64,000 bases of DNA from the NCBI GenBank assembly GCA_003833135.1, contig QZLH01000382.1:1-64000 (forward strand), read 5' to 3'. Below are positions 1 through 9,811 of this stretch, in pieces. The DNA comes from Oehlia diaphana. Taxonomy: Eukaryota; Glomeromycota; Glomeromycetes; Glomerales; Glomeraceae. Both the position numbers and the translations under genes were made by a program. How positions within the stretch are numbered: the stretch's first letter is position 1; each line of letters begins with the position of its first letter. Below the pieces are notes generated by a model, which was not told where the DNA came from, made no database searches, and was given only the letters and a program-made list of their open reading frames with translations.

Positions 1-555
1 ATCACTTTTAGTTTCTAAAGCAATGTTAATTGCTGTTTTAGCAGTTGAGAATGCTACTTCAAATCGGTTTCTCTGAGGAACTATTTGCTGAACATTTTCG
101 CTATAACCAGATTGTTGAATATGTCTTAATCCTTGAAGAGTAAAATTCACTTCATGAGGTACTGTTGTATTATTGGTAGGTGGTTCTATTGCTGTAAGAA
201 CTGGTGATTTTTCAAGAGCTTCATCTAATTTTATCAAAATTTCATCTTTATATAATCTGATAGGTATGATACTGATATGGAATTTTGCTATATTTGAATA
301 AAGCATGACTCTCCAGAAATGCTGACATACTATCCCTTTTGTAATTGTCTCTACACAAGTACATAGATGCGTCCCATCATCAAAAAGAACTACAAGATTG
401 TCTTTATGGGAAAGACCACCCACTCGACAAATTTTCCATGTTTCAATAATCTTTGATGTGTCCATATCAATTAATAAAGCTTTTAATGTTGTCTGTGGTT
501 CATCAACCACATCTTCTATAAAATTATCTTCTATAGTATTATTAGAACATAAATC
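1..555 (-). pseudogene. MULE-type transposase, C-terminal exon with SWIM zinc finger (runs off the window)
   Basis: The minus-strand frame stays open from 555 to the window edge, so the gene is truncated by the window. It encodes a SWIM-type zinc-binding motif: the run LFDDGTHLCTC, then ITKGIVCQHFW, giving CxC...CxH. SWIM fingers follow the DDE core in Mutator-like (MULE) transposases and their FAR1-type derivatives. The exon begins just after a good 3' splice site (TTTATCATAG, 556-560). It pairs with a GTTAGT donor at 616-621, giving a 66-bp intron that keeps phase 0 with the exon at 622 and above. The acidic stretch before the finger (EDNFIEDVVDEPQ) may be a linker. This exon itself has no internal stop, but the upstream exon is frameshifted and interrupted, so the locus is called a pseudogene. 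Confidence 0.75.
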
Positions 556-621
556 CTATGATAAATGAAATAAACTATTAGTAAATGCGTGGATTTAATA
601 CATTATATCAAATATACTAAC

Positions 622-954
622 ACATAACTCAGATAAATAAGATGTTAATTGTTCCTCATAGGTAAATGCTTGTGAAATTTGAAACCGCTGCATTGATAAT
701 ATAAGTGGTGGTAAAAACTCAACAATAACCCTATCAATGCTTGAAAAAAATTGAGAAGAAAGGTGTGAAAGCCCAATTGTCGTATGTAATGACTTGATAT
801 CCATTAATTTGCAATATCTAATTTCTTCTTCATGCCTGCTTCCTCAATATCACAAAGGGAACTAGCATTGTTAAGAGATTTTTTAATAATGCTATTGAAT
901 GACTCTACACTCTGTGTACTCTGTATTCCAGCATTAAATTGGAATGGTGCAAAT
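622..954 (-). pseudogene. MULE-type transposase, exon before the SWIM exon, frameshifted and interrupted
   Basis: The minus strand reads NAGIQSTQSVESFNSIIKK, the AGIQSTQ/VESFN signature at the end of the MULE transposase core. It continues with DIKSLHTTIGLSHLSSQFF and TPPL/SMQRFQISQAFTYE-like sequence up to the GTTAGT donor at 616-621. A frameshift lies near 835-850: the frame that reads VESFN does not continue into the frame that reads EEEIRYCKLMDIK. The 5' side is cut at 954/955 by the palindromic element 955-1800. On its far side only a few residues of possible continuation are visible, so the N-terminal DDE portion is lost or outside the window. Confidence 0.7.
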
Positions 955-1800
955 TAGAGATGTGATCCGGATGAAATTTTACAATCCGTGATCCGTTCGG
1001 ATCAATCCGGATTATCATAGGATTAAATCCGGATATCCGGATTAACTTCAAATTTTTGGGTATCTCGGCAACCAACGATCGTACAGAGATGCACAATAGC
1101 TCATTCGAATCGTTGCAATGAGACGATTCGNGATCACTGGATGCCGAGATAATTGCCAAAACGTGAAACATCGGCATTTTTATTTTACGATTATGCAAAA
1201 TTTTACGTTTTGCCGAATATCTCGGCATCCAGTGATCGTACAGAGATGTACTATAGCTCATTCGAACCGTCTCAACGCAATGAATCGAACGAGCTATTGT
1301 GCATCCCTGTACGATCGTTGGATACCGAGATATACGGCAAAACGTCAAAAATCGGCAGTATCGTAAATAAAAAATGCCGAATTTTGACGTTTTGCTAATT
1401 ATCTCGGCATCCTATGATCGTACAGGGATGTACTATAGCTCATTCGAATCGTTGCATTGAGGCGATTCGAATGATATGTTGTACATTTCCATACGATCAC
1501 TGGATGCCGAGATATTCGGCAAAACGCAAAATTTTGCATAATCGTAAAATGAAAATGCCGATGTTTGACGTTTTGCCGAATATCTCGACATCCAGTGATC
1601 GTACAGAGATGCACAATAGCTCATTCAACTCATCTCATTACGACGATTCGAATGAGCTATTGTGCATCTCTGTACGATCATTGGATGCTGTTTCGGATTA
1701 AAAACGGATATCCGTAATCCATCCGGATGCATCCATTATCCGTTCAGATCGGATGGATTGGCGGATGATCCGAATTTTCGGATTTCGGATCGCATCTCTA
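955..1800. mobile_element. Palindromic non-autonomous element with ATCCG-rich ends, inserted in the MULE gene
   Basis: Termini are inverted: TAGAGATGTGATCCGG at 955 and the reverse complement of CGGATCGCATCTCTA at 1786-1800. Both flanks inside the ends (about 965-1050 and 1694-1791) are dense in GGAT/ATCCG motifs. The core holds eight half-units in alternating orientation. Each contains CGGCATCCAGTGATCGTACA followed by GAGATG and AGCTCATTCGAA. They form four back-to-back palindromes with about 180-bp spacing (centres near 1115, 1280, 1460, 1640). A clean target duplication is not visible (GTGCAAAT versus ATGGCAAG). Ends beginning TAGAGATG and the style of subterminal repeats resemble hAT-type MITEs, but the superfamily is uncertain. 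The reading frames inside it are by-products of the palindromes. One N is at 1131. Confidence 0.7.
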
Positions 1801-1836
1801 ATGGCAAGGAGGGGGGGATACTAAAAAATAATACAC

Positions 1837-1892
1837 TTAATAATATCACATGACATAAATACTGGAATTTTATTGGCTGTACTGTATATAAT
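1837..1892 (+). repeat. Direct repeat copy 1 (TCACRTGA / TTTTATTGGC motif)
   Basis: ATATCACATGACATAAATAC is followed by TTTTATTGGCTGTACTGTATA. A second copy in the same orientation lies at 4343-4396 with CACGTGAC and TTTTATTGGCGGTTATGTA. The two copies bracket the Cys-rich pseudogene, so they may be terminal or promoter-linked repeats of that unit. Confidence 0.45.
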
Positions 1893-2029
1893 AATATATA
1901 TATATTTTTCTTATAAAACTGCAAAATAATTGTTTATTATGTTTATTATAAAATTTATTATATGTATTATGTATTATTATTATAAGTATTTATTAAATTA
2001 TTAAATTCACGTAACAATTATTTGATTCT

Positions 2030-4200
2030 ATGTTTTACGACATTTTGAGACACATTCATTAATCTTGATGATCTCTCCTTTGATATAGAAATCTTTTCTA
2101 TTCTCTTAACATATCTTACACAATGGATAAATTTGTTTAAAACGCTTCAAAGATTCAGAAGAGCCACCAAATCTTTACTTTCTCCACAATAGTAACAGAT
2201 TGGATAGTTGCCTGATTTGCAGTTTGAATAATATAATATCTTAATTAGTGATTCACAATTGATTCATATATGTACAAATATGGGCGCTTTGCAGTAGAAA
2301 GGGACGAAACTACTAAAAAAAATAAAAATGAGTTAATATAAAATCCGAACAAATTATAGCATTTAGAATATTTCTAGCATATAAAAGAAAATATGAATTT
2401 TTTTAGTAGTTTCGTCCCTTTCTACTGCAAAGCGCCCATATTGTATCTTTCAAGTAATGATTATCAGAAAAAATTAGTGCACCACAGGAGTACAAGTACG
2501 AATCTAATGCTTGTTAATAATTATGTTGTTCGTCACAATTTAAGGACTTATCACTATATACACAGCGGCGTTTTCTACAATTTTCACAATTTATATAACC
2601 ACAGATTTTCCTTACAACCAGAATAGATTTTGGAATAGGTTCTGTATTCGCCTGTGATTGTATATATGTTGGCCTATATTCTTTGATAGTTTCAGATCTA
2701 TAGACATGTTGAAAAGTTGCATAATGGTCAGTATTGTCTATTTTTTAAATTATGAAAAATTGATATTAAACATGCAAATATAATAAATAATAGATTGATA
2801 CCTTATGAAAAAATTGGATCTGAAAGAAAGCTCAAATTATGAAATTCTTGTAGTAGAAGGTGAACCAGTTTACAATATGAGCAAGTAGCATTATTACATT
2901 TTTTTATCTTTAAAATGAATGTTATTGGAAATATAAGAAAGCTAACATTATCTGTAAATCTGCACATAAAATTAATAAAAATTCATAGATGCTATATGAT
3001 ACCTGAAAGCTATAGGCACGTGCATGACAATGAGTATATATAAATTCAATTAATGTAGGATAATGACGTATTTGTGATTGTGTAGTTTTAGTAATATTTA
3101 AAGTTGAATCTACAACAAAAATAGAATGATTGAAAGTGTAGAAAAAGTAATTATTGTATATAAAGCATAAATTAATAATAAAATTAATAAAATATTAAAT
3201 TTTATCTCAAACAATTGAGTATTAATACTTGTTTCATTTGCCGAATCATGACACTTAAATTTCTAATCATCATTAAGATTGTCATGTTTACAAGCATCAA
3301 TCTGATACATAGTACAGTCATTTTCAGGACTACGAGCACTTTCATCTCTATGATGATGCTGGGTCATACTGGTAGCTGTTGTAATTAGATATTCAGCATA
3401 TTTTTTTAAATTTTCAATAAGAGTTAAAATCGCAGGCATTACTTGATTCCATATATCATCATTTGCCCATGCTTGACCAATAGATAGCTCAAAAGAACTT
3501 GAAAGATGAGAAAGTTTCTGTTGTAATAACGGATTCTTTTTATAATGACTAGTATAATAAGATTTGTTATATACTTCGCCATCTTGATAAGTTTTCAGCT
3601 ATGTAATAAGTATTGGAATATGATATGAACATGTATTTAATGTAGAAAGATGTGGATCGATATACCAGAGAGTATCTGTAATACGATTTAAAAATAGTTT
3701 GCCAATCGTATTATGTGTACCACCCATCTAACCAACTTTTTGAGACTGAAAAAGTTCAATGATTTCATTGAAAAGTCAGTCATGATCATTGTATTTAGTA
3801 CAATGTTGGGAAAGTAAAAGTTTACGTGAATTATTTATTAAAATACTAAAGGCGTTTGGCTTATTATCATTTGAAGTGAAACTGGCATCTCTGTATTTGC
3901 ATTTTCAATAAGACAAAACTTAACTCATGTTAAATTTAAAATAGACATCATTTCTAAGTCTCCATTTATCCCATTGTTTACTTTTTGCCAGTTTTCAGTT
4001 TTTTTATGTTTAACAAAAACTTGCACTTCTCGATCAATATATTGTCCAAACGTAATTGCTTCAAAAAGGTTAGAAAACTGGTTATTGGTAGGTTCTATGC
4101 TAACTACACGTTTAGAAAGTATACATTTGATACTTTCATTAACTTGAACAAAAAGGTAAAGCATGTTTCATGAACTTCTTGAAAAGAGTACTACCATAAA
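2030..4200 (-). pseudogene. Long minus-strand pseudogene of an unidentified Cys-rich family
   Basis: I do not recognise the family. Reading right to left, several frames encode a continuous-looking protein broken by stops and shifts. It starts around 4164 (LFVQVNESIKCILSKRVVS). It continues through ITDTLWYIDPHLSTLNTC and LQQKLSHLSSSFELSIGQAW (3450-3700). It ends in a Cys-rich module at 2480-2620 that reads KICGYINCENCRKRRC with further Cys residues. After a MITE insertion (2277-2442) there is a last Cys pair near 2170-2200 (YPICYYCGE). The pattern C-x4-C-x2-C-x4-C is consistent with zinc binding. At least four in-frame stops are visible (for example TAG at 3728-3726). Direct repeats at 1837 and 4343 flank the unit. 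It is probably a transposon-associated or lineage-specific protein; the function is unknown. Confidence 0.55.
2277..2442. mobile_element. 166-bp MITE with perfect 45-bp terminal inverted repeats
   Basis: The arms 2277-2321 and 2398-2442 are exact reverse complements. They start AATATGGGCGCTTTGCAGTA and end in ACTACTAAAAAAA. The 76-bp centre is AT-rich. The element interrupts the Cys-rich pseudogene between two stretches of the same reading direction. No convincing target duplication is seen. Perfect arms in an otherwise decayed neighbourhood suggest a recent insertion or gene conversion. Confidence 0.75.
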
Positions 4201-4342
4201 ACATCATTATCTAAATGTAAAAAACATCAGGATATTTATAAAACATGCAGTATAATACTTAAGCGATAAATATTGCATTATTTAAGTGGTAGATTTGCAT
4301 TATCTGTTATCTGCTAATATGTGATAGATTTGCACTGATCAA

Positions 4343-4396
4343 ATATCACGTGACAATAAATACTGCGATTTTATTGGCGGTTATGTAATGTATAAT
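4343..4396 (+). repeat. Direct repeat copy 2 (partner of 1837-1892)
   Basis: This is the same motif series as 1837-1892: CACGTGAC, then AATACTG and TTTTATTGGC, then TATGTAATGTATAATA. Orientation is identical, about 2.5 kb away, on the 5' side of the minus-strand pseudogene. Confidence 0.45.
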
Positions 4397-4453
4397 ATTT
4401 TATGTAAAATTTCAAAAAAAGGGGGTTATGTTAAACATAAAATTGAATTGGAG

Positions 4454-4784
4454 TGGCCTAATTAATACAAAAAAAATTTTTAACATTTTTTTTTAATAAT
4501 TTTATATGAAAAAATACCAAAATGTTTTTTCTAAATAATTAATACAAAAAAAAACGTTTTGACATTTTTTTTCAATATTTTTATATGAAAAAATGCTGAA
4601 ACGTTTTTTTTTCACATATTTGACCTATCTGGCCAAAAATATTATGTTGGGTCAAATGGGTCAAATAGGTCAGGTCAAATCGTAACCTGACCTGAGGTCA
4701 GGTCATGAATTTGATGACCTGACCCAAAATTTTTAGGTCAATCCAACAGGTCACCTGAATTGATCTGACCTATTCAGAACACTA
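4454..4784. mobile_element. Truncated hAT-type element (same family as 13471-14930)
   Basis: The right end is TATTCAGAACACTA (4771-4784), matching the terminal TAGTGTTCTGAA of the 13.5-kb element. Inside it are the same GGTCAGGTCA/TTGACCTGA subterminal repeats (4620-4770) and two or three units of the 78-bp AT-rich repeat (4454-4610). The left terminus is missing, so this is a 5'-truncated copy. Confidence 0.7.
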
Positions 4785-4792
4785 GTTATTAT

Positions 4793-5036
4793 TTTGTAAT
4801 TGTATTGTATCTAGGTCTATAAAAATATCTCAAAATAATATCACAATAATTTTTTAATATATTTATTATTATTTTATTATTATAATTTAATTAGCTTTGA
4901 TATTATTTTGATATTTTAATTTCAAAAATACCTTAAAATATTTTGATATATTTTAAAAATTTTACAAAATAATTGTACAATTGTTTTGAAAGCCATTGTA
5001 TTTAGGTCTATAAAAATATTTCAAAAAATTGGCCAT
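4793..5036 (+). repeat. Direct repeat pair about 195 bp apart
   Basis: ATTGTATCTAGGTCTATAAA (from 4801) recurs as ATTGTATTTAGGTCTATAAA (from about 4996). In both cases AATATYTCAAAA follows. The intervening sequence is AT-rich and non-coding. This could be a partial tandem duplication. Confidence 0.5.
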
Positions 5037-5039
5037 TTT

Positions 5040-5760
5040 TAGTAAAGTCAGTTAATAATTCTTCAATAAGTTTTTTTAGCATACTCAATACTTTCTTTCC
5101 ACCAGTTTTTTTTACTTTCTTAGTAAACAATTTATCAGTACATGCGGATGATTCTTTAGTACATTTTTCTATGCATCACTTGGATCAGTATTAGCAAAGC
5201 TAACTAACTACCTCTGACATCATTTCAGATGAAGGGCAGGTAGGACATATCTTGTAAGAATTTTTGACGCAATCGTAATATACAACATACTTGCAGGATA
5301 AAAAAATTGTTAGTTTCATGAATTTTAAAGAGATTTCTTCAGAGCATTGTTCACATATAGGATGTTAAATTTGACTGCTAGTATCCTTTAAAATTGAGTC
5401 ATTCACATTTCCAGAATTGCCAGGTGTAATGCTAATAATCTAAATTAGGCTGGTTCTCTGGTCAGAAGTTTCTTTAGTGACCTCAGTAGTCTTGGTTGAA
5501 CTTTACTCCTCTTCACTAAATAATCCAAGTTGGTTCATGAGTGCTACATCATCATCCACAGAAGTCTGATTCTCTGAATCCACTGACTTAGAGATGGTAT
5601 TCTTATCAGCAGTTAAAGGTTTGTTTTGCGATCCCTTAAGAAGTTCTGGAGAAAAAAAAGTTTTGATAACTTTGTTACATTTCTTATTCAGACAAATCAC
5701 CTCTCCATTTATTAAATGCTTTTCAAACACTTCTGGTGATAGATGTGCCTACATGAAGCC
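5040..5760 (-). pseudogene. RING-like C-terminal part of the coiled-coil/zinc-ribbon pseudogene
   Basis: The minus strand reads an acidic linker (DDDVALMNQLGLFSEEE, end 5503), then a RING-like module at about 5370-5210. The module is HPICEQCSEEISLKF, then LSCKYVVYYDC, then YKICPTCPSSEM. The cysteine spacing (CxxC ... C ... C ... CPxC) fits a RING or RING-like cross-brace, with the usual His positions now Tyr. A Lys-rich tail (KLFTKKVKKTGGKKV) follows to about 5040. Several stops interrupt the frame (5502, near 5440, 5369, 5190). RING modules usually bind E2 enzymes; here the gene is broken and only the ancestry can be stated. Confidence 0.5.
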
Positions 5761-5829
5761 AGGGTAAATTCTTTAAATGGTAGGAATTCCTGGGATAATT
5801 AAAAACCTTCTCCACATAACGAAAATAGA

Positions 5830-7540
5830 TCTACTTCCAGAAAAACAGTATTTCAGGAAGAATGTTTGTCCCTTTAAGAATATTAATTGCAAAAGTTTTG
5901 ATAGGGTTTGTATACATATTTTCCACTTTCGATCAATAACCAGCTAGACCAGAGGAGAATAAAGTAAGCAATCAAAAAAGGTTTATTTTTATAGCACTTG
6001 TAAATTTTACAGGAGAAAACATTCCTCAGATTTTTACTAGCAATTACGCACTGCATTTTCATCATTTATTAATTAATAAAAATGATGAAAGATTAGCATA
6101 CACACCTCAAACCCATATGCGAAATATTGATTGCCAAAAAAATTATCTTTATTTGAATATTATTTTATTAATATAATAGTAGTGTGAACGATATAACAAA
6201 ATTGCAAATCAAGTCAGAAAAAAATAATGTGAAATACACATCACACAGCCCCTATTCTTCAGCAAGAATTTTACTGATATCTTCTGCGCATTTCAGGTGA
6301 TCGGTCTTATATAACAGAGTTTCTATGCTACAATCGCGAATTTGAATTTATTGCTTAAAGTGAAGCAGGTAAGATAATATTCTGTTCCATTTTTATACCA
6401 TTCGCCATATAATCCATAATTCCTATATTTTTTATTGCAAATAGAATATGGTGAGTTTCACAGCTGAGGTGATGTAAAATTATAATTATCAATCCTTTTA
6501 AAACTATTTTAGAATTTCAGGTATGTGAAATGCTTTAAGACAGACTTGATAATTAATTCTGGATCAGATTTTGCTTCAAAAATAACAGGCTTAAAATTAG
6601 AGGTTTGAAATTTTTCTGATATATTTGTCATGGCTTCTAATAGTTGTCATGACTCATTTCCAGTTTCTTTTTTATATCTTTTATATAAATTGGAATGAAT
6701 ATTATCTGTCAAAATGCTTAATAATCTACTTAATTCAATATGCCAATCTAGATATTTGGGATTAGTATTTTATTAGACTCAGTCATTTTCCTTTTTATAT
6801 GACTGTAAACAATCTAAATCCTTTTTTTTCAACAATTCAAAAAAATATTAAAAATTTTCAGATAGAAAGCTATTTAATATTTCTTATTATACTTCCAAAA
6901 AATAGTTAGATCATCTACCGTACTTATAGAGTAGGAAGGACTATGTAGTTGTCTCAATTTCATGCTGTTCACACTTGATAAAATAAGATCTGGCTTTATA
7001 CCTACCTTCTATTTCTTTATCATCATAACCTAATTTGCATAATAGGCAGATGGTCTCTCTTGAGATTCTGCATGATATTTCATCAGTAATCTCATAATAA
7101 TCAAAATTTTTACTACTACATTTTCTATATAGATTAGAATATTGATCCAATATCTTGTTGCGAAAATAAGTACAGTCATAAGTTGGATTAATTCTACTTG
7201 CTTGATGAAATCATTTTCGGTGAAGTATTTATCTTGATTTCTTTTTTATGAGATGAGAATCAGTACTTATTGTAATAAAAATCCTTTATGCATCAACTAA
7301 CTACCTTTCCATTGTTATGCTCTTTTTCACATTCAGGACATAAATCTGAATTCTTAAATTTATATACATCATTATATCTGTTACTATTATATAAGGATAG
7401 GTAGGGATATTTTTTCAAAGCCATATTGATATAGGGAGTACAAGCTTCATATAGGATAACCAGTGAATTGACCGGACCTGAATTAGAGACATGAATAGGT
7501 GTGGTTAATATGCTTACCCAACTGAATCCAAGCATTGCTC
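5830..7540 (-). pseudogene. Zinc-ribbon-like repeats, middle part of the same pseudogene
   Basis: Three related modules can be read on the minus strand. At 7310-7360: LCPECEKEHNNGKVV. At 6945-7070: ICLLCKLGYDDKEIEGRY, followed by YFIKCEQHE. At 6330-6450: SICNKKYRNYGLYGEWYKNG, followed by EYYLTC. All fit the pattern CxxCxxxHx5-6 I/L x G x W/Y ... YY/F x C, so the protein carried tandem copies of one Zn-binding module. Linkers are also readable (for example KYLDWHIELSRLLSILTDNI, 6750-6690; EAKSDPELIIKSVLKHFTYL near 6530). Multiple stops and shifts separate the blocks. I do not know the family's function. Confidence 0.45.
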
Positions 7541-8871
7541 TTGCACTTCCAATGCATTGGTCTGATTAGTTTTTAAAGTTTAAGATGTAGGTGGAGTACC
7601 CCTGGCATCTGGTAATTTTTTTGAAACAGATCCTTGACTTTTTTCAAGTAGAACTTTAGGTCTCACTATTTCTATATTTTTGCTTACAGAATATGAATTA
7701 GGCTTTTTTAGCTCTGTATCAGCATAGTCAGATCTACTGAAATAATTCAGAATAATTTAGATTTGAGACTTAATAAACTTTGAAATAGAATCCATATTGT
7801 AAGACTTGATATTCTTAATTCTATCTACTCCTATCTTTTCGAATAGTTTGTAGATCTTTATGGCCCTTTGGATTCTTTTTATATAATATTTCCAATTTTA
7901 TTCCAGAAACATGTTTTATTATATCCTGGAATAATTGTTTTCTTGCCATCTGGTCTGAAATATTATCTTTGGTAATAATTTCTTAAACGCCTTTTTCAAA
8001 CTTTTTTCCATATGAATAGCGACATGAAATCTCTTTTTGTTTTGCCTGTGTAGTATTCTTCTCTTCAATACTTACTTCTAGAAATAAATGAGCAAGTCCA
8101 ACTTCTATTATTATGTCAGTTGTAAACTCTTAATTTCCATTAATAATTTATCTATCAACTCTGAAGACACTTCTTGTATAAAATCTTGGGCTACTATATA
8201 ATCATAAGAACCTTTTGTATTCTTGGATAGTACTTGAGTTTCTCCTGCTCTGCAAACACTCAATTTAATTGATGATTGCAAACTGCTTATATTGGTTCAG
8301 TTTTTACAGAATCTTCTAGGGGCATAAAGGAATTATTCTGGAAAATTGAGAGCTCATCCTGATCTTGGCTTGAATGTGTTGATCCATACAAAAGTTTTTT
8401 CTCTCTATTGCATTGTCTTATCATATCATTAACCTCTTTCTTACTTACCAAAATCAGAAATTTATCAGTTTGTCTATCCTTCAATAATTTAGACCCTGCA
8501 TGAGTAGGTTGAATTATATCAAAGCTATTCTCAGAGTTACCCTCAATAGGCTGTGAAATGGATGATTGGAAAATTACCTGTAATTCTGAATGAATGGGAG
8601 ATTTTACCACAGATGTCCCATCTTATACCGAAACATTAATAGCAATTTGCTCCTGCTTAATTTTGCTGACATCACAATTTAGTTCTGCAATAAGCTTAGC
8701 TTTTTCTTTATCGCTCTACTCCAATTTTGCAAGTCTGGTCTTATTCTCTTCCATAGCCTGCCTTAGCTTAGCATTTTCAGCTTTAACCTTGGCATTTTTA
8801 ACCTTAATCTTAGTATTCTCAACCATGAGTTTGATGACGTATTGTTTCAATAAATCAAATTCAGATTGCAT
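7541..8871 (-). pseudogene. N-terminal coiled-coil part of the coiled-coil/zinc-ribbon/RING pseudogene
   Basis: An ATG at 8871-8869 opens MQSEFDLLKQYVIKLMVENT, followed by a long heptad-rich coiled coil with many NAKxKAENAKL-type repeats to about 8640. Then come a Ser/Pro-rich linker and a basic helix MIRQCNREKKL (about 8400), conserved-looking SSELIDKLLMEIKSL (8140), MARKQLFQDIIKHVSGIKLE (7960), and KLFEKIGVDRIKNIKSYNMD (7840). The general layout resembles a large repeated gene family I associate with Rhizophagus genomes; that link is from memory. Stops are at about 8716, 8617, 8284 and 8130, so it is not functional. A TATA-like box lies just upstream at 8884-8895. Confidence 0.55.
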
Positions 8872-8883
8872 GTTCAATAATAA

Positions 8884-8895
8884 CTTTTATATAGG
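8884..8895 (-). promoter_or_regulatory. TATA-like box of the coiled-coil pseudogene
   Basis: The minus strand reads CCTATATAAAAG, with its 3' end 13 bp before the ATG at 8871. Just upstream is ACTTGGATAAAATGCATTTT. The same CCTATATRAAA plus TTGGATAAAATT arrangement recurs alone at 12298-12345, which suggests a shared family promoter. Confidence 0.5.
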
Positions 8896-8959
8896 ATGCG
8901 ATTTATTCAAAATGCATTTTATCCAAGTAGAAGTTTTAATATTACTAATTTATTTCTGA

Positions 8960-9811
8960 CTCTGCGTATTCTATGCATAATTAACAACCATTTTATTCTA
9001 ACCAGAATATTGATATTGGGGTAAATAAAATTGGATTAGAGTTAATGTTGGAATATTATGTTAGTATAGATAATTTAGATGAAATACTGATGTGATCTAT
9101 AGACATTAGTATAAAAACGCCCACCATTTCACATTATAAAACAAGTTTATGTATCATCAAATCATATAATTTATTTACTGTATCAATAAAAAATTCAAAT
9201 TGAAATACATTGTATTAAATATATTTTTCATGGAATATGAAGACGTGTGGTAAATAAAAAAGTGAGATCTGAAGTTACCAAAAGTTTATATTCTTTGCCT
9301 AATTAGATCCTCAAAAGTTCTGAACAAAAAAATAAATATTAGCTTTGCAAGTTCTGAATCGCTTCCTTGTAAATGCATAGTCATAACTGAAATATTCATA
9401 TCTTATATTGCGTAGTCTTATCTAGAACATTAGTTTTATTGATTAGGAATTATTTTGATTGGCACTCTTATGTAACATTGTGACGTATTTTGATAAATTT
9501 TTTTTCATAATTTTGTATTTGATTCTTGACATATCGCTGACTCAATTCATAGTATTACTGATTCACAGTTTGTAGTAATTAGTTAATAATCATTTATGAA
9601 AAAATATATATATATGATAAATAATTAAAATGTCAAACTATTCTTCACCATTTCGAGTACTTTCGCCATCCCAGGTACAAACTAAATTTGAGGAAAATTT
9701 CCTACCTGTTAGATCTAACGTTCTATCCATAAGGTTTTTTACTTGTGTTATATTGAAAAATTACTTTTTAACTCTCATTTAACTCTCGATTTTTGCGATT
9801 GCAGATATACC
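8960..9811. other. Intergenic region and probable CRN 5' region
   Basis: No supported gene. The minus-strand pseudogene and the plus-strand CRN gene diverge from here. A short open stretch at 9630-9674 (MSNYSSPFRVLSPSQ) ends at CAG/GTACAA, and an acceptor TTGCAG sits at 9799-9804. Spliced, it would be out of frame with the CRN ATG, so it could be a 5' leader exon rather than coding. Confidence 0.4.

Noticed and set aside
905..1701. Several overlapping open frames of 60-147 codons on both strands
   Set aside because: They arise from the alternating palindromes of the repeat element. The translations repeat the same peptide in both directions and have no independent support.
2393..2626. Plus-strand open frame
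   Set aside because: It starts in the MITE arm, and the opposite strand carries the better protein-like (Cys-rich) reading.
8594..8959. Plus-strand open frame of 121 codons with hydrophobic repeats
   Set aside because: It is the antisense of the coiled-coil heptads; LxxLAFS-type repeats are the complement of NAKLKAE.
9630..9674. Possible first coding exon of the CRN gene
   Set aside because: Splicing from its CAG/GTACAA donor to the only good acceptor puts the CRN header out of frame; it can at most be a leader exon.
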